NCBI GenBank assembly: GCA_947498815.1
Contig: CANMLU010000007.1
Location: forward strand, 186,001-250,000
Length of the DNA stretch: 64,000 nucleotides
From: an uncultured Aquimarina sp.
GTDB lineage: Bacteria > Bacteroidota > Bacteroidia > Flavobacteriales > Flavobacteriaceae
Reading direction: 5' to 3'
Of the stretch, positions 61,466 through 64,000 are shown piece after piece. The stretch's first letter is position 1. Each line of letters starts with the position of its first letter. The position numbers and the translations under genes are program-made. Below the pieces are notes generated by a model. It did not search any database and had not been told where the DNA came from. It saw only the letters and a program-made list of their open reading frames with translations.

Positions 61466-63874
61466 ATGCGCATAGTTGTATCTGTTTTATTTATTTTACT
61501 TTTTATTCCCTTTGCAAATGCTCAAAAAATAGAGGTGTTAAGTAAAACTTCGAACCAACCGGTTCCTAATGCGGCCATTTATAATCGGGACAAATCAAAA
61601 AGCACAATCACTGATTTTGATGGAGTTGCAGATGTTTCTATGTTTACCGATGGCGAAATGTTATACTTCACTCATGTTTCGCATAAAGCATTTAATATAT
61701 TAAAAACAGATATACTTACTGCAGGAAATAAAGTGTATCTCGAAACTGATGAAAATCAACTTTCGGAAGTGGTTATTTCAGTTTCTAAATGGGAACAGGA
61801 CAAGAAAGATATTTCGCAAAAAATAGTGAGTATAAAAGCCGAAGATATAGCATTGGCCACTCCGCAAACTTCTGCAGATTTATTGCAGAGTAGTGGACAG
61901 GTATATATTCAAAAAAGTCAATTGGGAGGTGGTAGTCCAATCATTCGGGGTTTTTCGACCAACAGATTACTACTAGCAGTTGATGGTGTGCGGATGAATA
62001 CTGCTATTTTTAGAGGTGGTAATGTGCAAAACGCAATATCTGTAGATCCTTTTACCATCAATAGAACAGAAGTAATCTTAGGGCCTGGATCTGTGGTGTA
62101 TGGTAGTGATGCAGTAGGTGGGGTGATGAATTTTTATACTGTTCAACCTCAATTTGCAATTACAGGAGAAAATAAGTTAAGTGGTAATGCTTTGGCTCGA
62201 TATGCAAGTGCCAGTAATGAAATGACTGGGCATGTAGATTTGAATATAGGATTCGAAAAGTGGGCATTTTTAACCAGCATAAGTTATACGGATTTTGATG
62301 ATTTAAAAATGGGTAGTGATGGTTCAGACGATTATTTACGGACCGAATTTGTTGAAACGATAGATGGTCAAGACATTGTCATTCAAAACCCGGATCCCGA
62401 AGAGCAGGTGTTTACAGGATATGACCAAATTAACTTTTTACAAAAGGTACATTTTATGCCCAATGAAAATTGGGACTTTAATTTGGGGCTTATATATACT
62501 ACAACATCAGATTTCCCCAGGTATGATCGTTTGATTCGACGTAGAGATGGAAATCTAAGATCCGCAGAATGGTACTATGGACCACAAAGATGGTTCATGG
62601 GTAATATTCACGTATCTCAAAAATCAAATAACACGATTTATGATAAAATGAAGATTACGGCGGCGTATCAATTTTTTGAAGAAAGTCGAAATGATCGTAA
62701 TTTCCAAAGTACAACACTCGAAAGAACCCAGGAACAAGTAGATGCGTATTCCTTAAATTTTGATTTTGAGAAAAAGTACAACGAAAAAACTTCTTTCTAC
62801 TATGGACTGGAGTACATTTTAAATAATGTTTTCTCAAATGGATCAGAACGAGATATAGAGACAAATGAGATCGTCGCGGCACCATCAAGGTATCCTGATG
62901 GTTCTACATGGCAATCTATTGCAGCATACGCAAGCATAAAAAATAATTTTAGCGAGAAGTTAAGATTTCAAGGAGGACTTCGATATAATAGGATCATATT
63001 ATATTCAGAATTTGATGATGAGTTTTTCGAGTTTCCTTTTAATGAAGCTAATATAGATACAGATGCAGTTACAGGTACAGCAGGATTAAGTTGGTTACCA
63101 AATGATATTTTGCAATGGAAATTGAATTTCTCTACCGCATTTAGAGCACCAAACATTGATGACGTTGGTAAAATATTTGACTCAGAACCCGGCTCTGTTG
63201 TAGTACCAAATCCTGACCTAAAACCAGAATATGCCTATAATGGTGAGTTGGGGCTAACTGCGACCTTAGGGAAAAGCTTTTCTTTAGATCTTGCCACGTA
63301 TTATACCTATTTGGATAATGCACTTGTACGAAGAGATTTTAGTCTTAATGGCGAAACCCAAATTGATTTTGGAGGAGAACTAAGTAATGTGCAGGCGATA
63401 CAAAATGCAGCTAGGGCAAGAATTTATGGTTTTGAAGCGGGAATTCGATATGAATTCGCCAAACACTTTAAATTTGCTTCGCAATATACTTTTGTTGGTG
63501 GCGAAGAAGAATTGGATGATGGCGAAACGACACCATCAAGGCATGTCTCTCCACAATTTGGAAATACCAGTTTAACATTCACAAAAGATAAGTGGATGGT
63601 TAGTGCGTTTGCAAACTACAATGGCCAATTTGACTTTGAAGACTTGGCCCCTTCACAACAAAATAATGACTTCTTGTACGCCAAAGACGAAAACGGAAAT
63701 CCTTTTTCCCCATCTTGGTACACACTTAATGTTAGAACGCAGTATGATATTAATGAAAGATTAAAAGGTATATTTTCTGTAGAAAACATTACCGACCAAA
63801 GATATCGGCCCTATGCTTCAGGGATTGCAGCAGCGGGAAGAAATTTTATTGTATCATTGAAGTATTCACTTTGA
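61466..63874 (+). CDS. TonB-dependent outer membrane receptor
   Basis: The 802-residue receptor has a signal peptide ending FANAQ (residue 20), a carboxypeptidase-like carrier domain (about 22-95), a plug domain (VQNAISVDPFTINRTEVILG and GSVVYGSDAVGGVMNF) and a 22-strand barrel ending in RNFIVSLKYSL. The plug pattern GGSPIIRGFSTNRLLLAVDG resembles haem, haemoglobin or metal receptors more than SusC, and the ligand is not determined. No SusD-type partner gene follows. Confidence 0.93.
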   Translation: MRIVVSVLFILLFIPFANAQKIEVLSKTSNQPVPNAAIYNRDKSKSTITDFDGVADVSMFTDGEMLYFTHVSHKAFNILKTDILTAGNKVYLETDENQLSEVVISVSKWEQDKKDISQKIVSIKAEDIALATPQTSADLLQSSGQVYIQKSQLGGGSPIIRGFSTNRLLLAVDGVRMNTAIFRGGNVQNAISVDPFTINRTEVILGPGSVVYGSDAVGGVMNFYTVQPQFAITGENKLSGNALARYASASNEMTGHVDLNIGFEKWAFLTSISYTDFDDLKMGSDGSDDYLRTEFVETIDGQDIVIQNPDPEEQVFTGYDQINFLQKVHFMPNENWDFNLGLIYTTTSDFPRYDRLIRRRDGNLRSAEWYYGPQRWFMGNIHVSQKSNNTIYDKMKITAAYQFFEESRNDRNFQSTTLERTQEQVDAYSLNFDFEKKYNEKTSFYYGLEYILNNVFSNGSERDIETNEIVAAPSRYPDGSTWQSIAAYASIKNNFSEKLRFQGGLRYNRIILYSEFDDEFFEFPFNEANIDTDAVTGTAGLSWLPNDILQWKLNFSTAFRAPNIDDVGKIFDSEPGSVVVPNPDLKPEYAYNGELGLTATLGKSFSLDLATYYTYLDNALVRRDFSLNGETQIDFGGELSNVQAIQNAARARIYGFEAGIRYEFAKHFKFASQYTFVGGEEELDDGETTPSRHVSPQFGNTSLTFTKDKWMVSAFANYNGQFDFEDLAPSQQNNDFLYAKDENGNPFSPSWYTLNVRTQYDINERLKGIFSVENITDQRYRPYASGIAAAGRNFIVSLKYSL

Positions 63875-63889
63875 TAAAAACCACGATTT

Positions 63890-64000
63890 CTGAAAAAGAA
63901 ACTATTCATATTTGATATCGATGGCACTCTCACAGATAGTGTACCTATGTATTTAATATCGGTGACCAAATCTTTGCAGTCTCTTGGCATTGTAGACATC
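63890..64000 (+). CDS. HAD-family phosphatase, 5' end only
   Basis: The frame reads KKKLFIFDIDGTLTDSVPMY, with the nucleophile aspartate pair of the HAD motif I (DIDGT), and runs off the window. The frame opens after a stop at 63875-63877, and no ATG precedes the motif. A CTG at 63890 is the only plausible start, 15 bp after the receptor stop. A phosphoglycolate-phosphatase-like enzyme is likely. Confidence 0.8.
   Translation, partial: MKKKLFIFDIDGTLTDSVPMYLISVTKSLQSLGIVDI

Overview
The window looks like ordinary chromosome from a marine-type member of the Flavobacteriaceae, perhaps close to Aquimarina (family inferred from content, genus a guess). The support is low GC, AT-rich gaps, promoters with the Bacteroidetes -7 box TAnnTTTG, one secreted protease with a type IX secretion C-terminal signal, a TonB-dependent receptor, and several Bacteroidetes-style lineages such as the ABC permease/M1 peptidase fusion. 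About 62 protein genes are supported. I see no tRNA, rRNA, CRISPR array, prophage or transposase.

Layout. 0.1-6.3 kb: an outer-membrane barrel protein, a dense block of inverted repeats, then an ABC transporter pair whose permease carries an M1 peptidase domain. 6.4-11.7 kb: a 161-bp palindromic element, hemB, an uncharacterised Ntn-hydrolase-like protein, TerB-like and cytochrome c proteins, a CNNM/CBS protein and ogt. 12-19 kb: serine hydrolase, PolB-like exonuclease, a structured leader with a terminator-like hairpin, a beta-helix lipoprotein, an AraC-type membrane regulator and a secreted alpha-beta barrel protein. 19.4-28.1 kb: a molybdenum and purine block on the minus strand, xdhA-xdhB-membrane protein-xdhC-guaD-modA-mop-modB-modC. 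Guanine deaminase makes xanthine, xanthine dehydrogenase oxidises it, XdhC matures that enzyme, and ModABC supplies molybdate. 28.3-36 kb: small accessory genes (glyoxalase-like, AraC, NTF2-like, a frameshifted acetyltransferase, a repeat-rich gap, an oxidoreductase, an amino acid permease, an esterase and an intact acetyltransferase). 36-43.9 kb: a large secreted subtilisin, a YheT-type hydrolase and a membrane-anchored TPR-CHAT protein.

44-52.4 kb is the most interesting part. It holds a bestrophin channel, a SbtA-type bicarbonate permease, small unknown proteins, a YitT protein, an RsiV-like lipoprotein, a LysR regulator, an SPFH lipoprotein and a ribosome hibernation factor. A 30-bp AT-rich motif is identical at two promoters and largely conserved at a third (19 contiguous bases shared). 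In all three it lies at exactly the same distance from a -7-like box. This suggests one LysR regulon that joins inorganic carbon transport to membrane and ribosome stress functions.

52.6-64 kb is mostly housekeeping: thioesterase, DMT exporter, ArsC/Spx-like protein, DinB, serine hydrolase, a second RsiV-like lipoprotein, cystathionine gamma-synthase, glutamate dehydrogenase, a TPR protein, recO, a TonB-dependent receptor and the start of a HAD phosphatase cut by the window end.
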